Assembly: GCA_905215945.1 (NCBI GenBank)
Contig: CAJMRZ010000107.1
Location: 1-5,737, forward strand
Origin: an uncultured bacterium
Lineage (GTDB): Bacteria; Actinomycetota; Coriobacteriia; Coriobacteriales; Coriobacteriaceae
Direction: 5' to 3'
DNA: 5,737 bases
Below are positions 5,110 through 5,737 of this stretch, one piece after another. The notes under the pieces are model-generated. The model saw only the letters and a program-made list of their open reading frames with translations, was not told where the DNA came from and searched no databases. The translations under genes and the position numbers were made by a program. Each line of letters begins with the position of its first letter. Position 1 is the first letter of the stretch.

Positions 5110-5737
5110 ATGAGCAAACTCGTCGAGGGCATCAAGGACCGCATGGTCGCTGCTGCACGCGAGGCCGCGCCCGCCGTGGTGGACGCCGCGCAGAAGGCCG
5201 CGACCGCGGCTGCCGAGAAAGTTGCCGAGGCAGTTGCCGATGCCAAGAACGCGGCAGGGGAGACGTCCGTCGCTAGCGAGCCCGCCACCGCCACCGAGCC
5301 CGTAGCCGCCGGCCAGGCCCCCGAAGGCGCGATCTTCAACCCCGAGAACGCCCGCGGCAACCTGCACCTGGGCATCGACGTGGGCTCCACCACCGTTAAA
5401 CTTGCCGTCCTCAACGACGACAACCAGATCGTCTACGCCAAGTACCAGCGCCACCACACCGACGTCCGTGCCTGCGCCCGCGACCTGTTCGAGGGCGCTG
5501 CGACCGTGCTGCCGACGGCCCAGATGACCTGCGCCATTACCGGCTCGGGCGGCCTACTGCTGTCCCAGTGGCTCGATCTGGAGTTTGTCCAGGAGGTCAT
5601 CGCCAGCAAGCGTGCCGTCGAGACCCTCATCCCGGCCACCGATGTCGCCATCGAGCTGGGCGGCGAGGACGCCAAGATCATCTACTTTGACAACGGCATC
5701 GAGCAGCGCATGAACGGCACCTGCGCCGGCGGCACGG
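5110..5737 (+). CDS. BadF/BcrA-type acyl-CoA dehydratase activase, N-terminal part (3' end outside window)
   Basis: 209 codons are visible and the frame is open at the window edge. ATG 5110 follows GAGGAGAG (5099-5106). From about residue 84 the protein is a clear ASKHA-fold ATPase of the 2-hydroxyacyl-CoA dehydratase activator family. It has phosphate-1 loop LGIDVGSTTVKLAVL (87-101), ITGSGG (143-148), phosphate-2 loop ELGGEDAK (182-189), and MNGTCAGGT (201-209). Cys205 of the last motif corresponds to the ligand of the [4Fe-4S] cluster shared by the two subunits. Such activases use ATP to drive an electron into the dehydratase for radical removal of water from 2-hydroxyacyl-CoA (amino-acid fermentation) or for ring reduction. 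The first 83 or so residues are unusual: an Ala/Glu/Lys-rich amphipathic helix (1-50) and an Ala/Pro/Glu/Thr linker (51-75). I suspect the long activase-dehydratase fusion type common in anaerobes, but the missing 3' part is needed to tell. It is co-transcribed with the TetR gene. Confidence 0.9.
   Translation, partial: MSKLVEGIKDRMVAAAREAAPAVVDAAQKAATAAAEKVAEAVADAKNAAGETSVASEPATATEPVAAGQAPEGAIFNPENARGNLHLGIDVGSTTVKLAVLNDDNQIVYAKYQRHHTDVRACARDLFEGAATVLPTAQMTCAITGSGGLLLSQWLDLEFVQEVIASKRAVETLIPATDVAIELGGEDAKIIYFDNGIEQRMNGTCAGGT

Noticed and set aside
5010..5457. Overlapping - strand frames opposite the activase start
   Set aside because: The + strand frame holds the ribosome site and the ATPase motifs. 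The antisense frames are Ala/Ser/Gly-rich mirrors of the Ala-rich extension.

Overview
The window reads as a chromosomal segment of a GC-rich, anaerobic, Gram-positive gut-type bacterium. The combination points to Coriobacteriia and most probably a Collinsella-like organism: GC-rich coding, strong GGAG-type ribosome sites, a CmpB-family membrane protein, a TetR regulator paired with a large acyl-CoA dehydratase activase, and short GTGACAAAGGG-type palindromes between genes. The taxonomic call is inference from gene content and style; no rRNA is present. All recognised genes lie on the + strand.

Layout. Positions 1-275 hold the C-terminal end of an HD-domain phosphohydrolase. It is followed after 3 bp by a PF06541/CmpB-type integral membrane protein (279-1298), so the two form a likely operon. 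A 198 bp spacer with short repeats leads to a complete AmtB ammonium channel (1497-2774). Next is a 208 bp spacer holding an 87 bp imperfect dyad element and a second hairpin, then a complete 112-residue P-II signalling protein, GlnK type (2983-3321). A Cof-type HAD phosphatase (3403-4266) follows with its own plausible promoter. A 13 bp-stem palindrome abuts its stop codon. The last unit is a TetR-family regulator starting at TTG (4388-5098), preceded by two operator-like palindromes. Eleven bases later comes the 5' part of a large BadF/BcrA-type CoA-dehydratase activase (5110 to the window end).

How the genes work together. AmtB and GlnK form the ammonium uptake and sensing pair. AmtB keeps its pore histidines, gate residues and GlnK-binding C-terminal tail. 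GlnK keeps its ATP/2-oxoglutarate residues and the T-loop Arg47 that plugs the channel, but has Leu instead of Tyr at position 51, the residue modified by GlnD enzymes. Ligand-controlled channel blocking therefore looks intact while covalent control at Tyr51 is not possible. The TetR-activase pair looks like a self-regulated unit serving radical 2-hydroxyacyl-CoA dehydration (amino-acid fermentation), though no substrate can be read from this window.

No RNA genes, CRISPR arrays, insertion-sequence genes or gene-free stretches above 300 bp were seen. The most interesting points are the GlnK T-loop substitution, the N-terminal extension of the activase, and the three families of intergenic dyads. 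None of these demonstrates a wholly new system.
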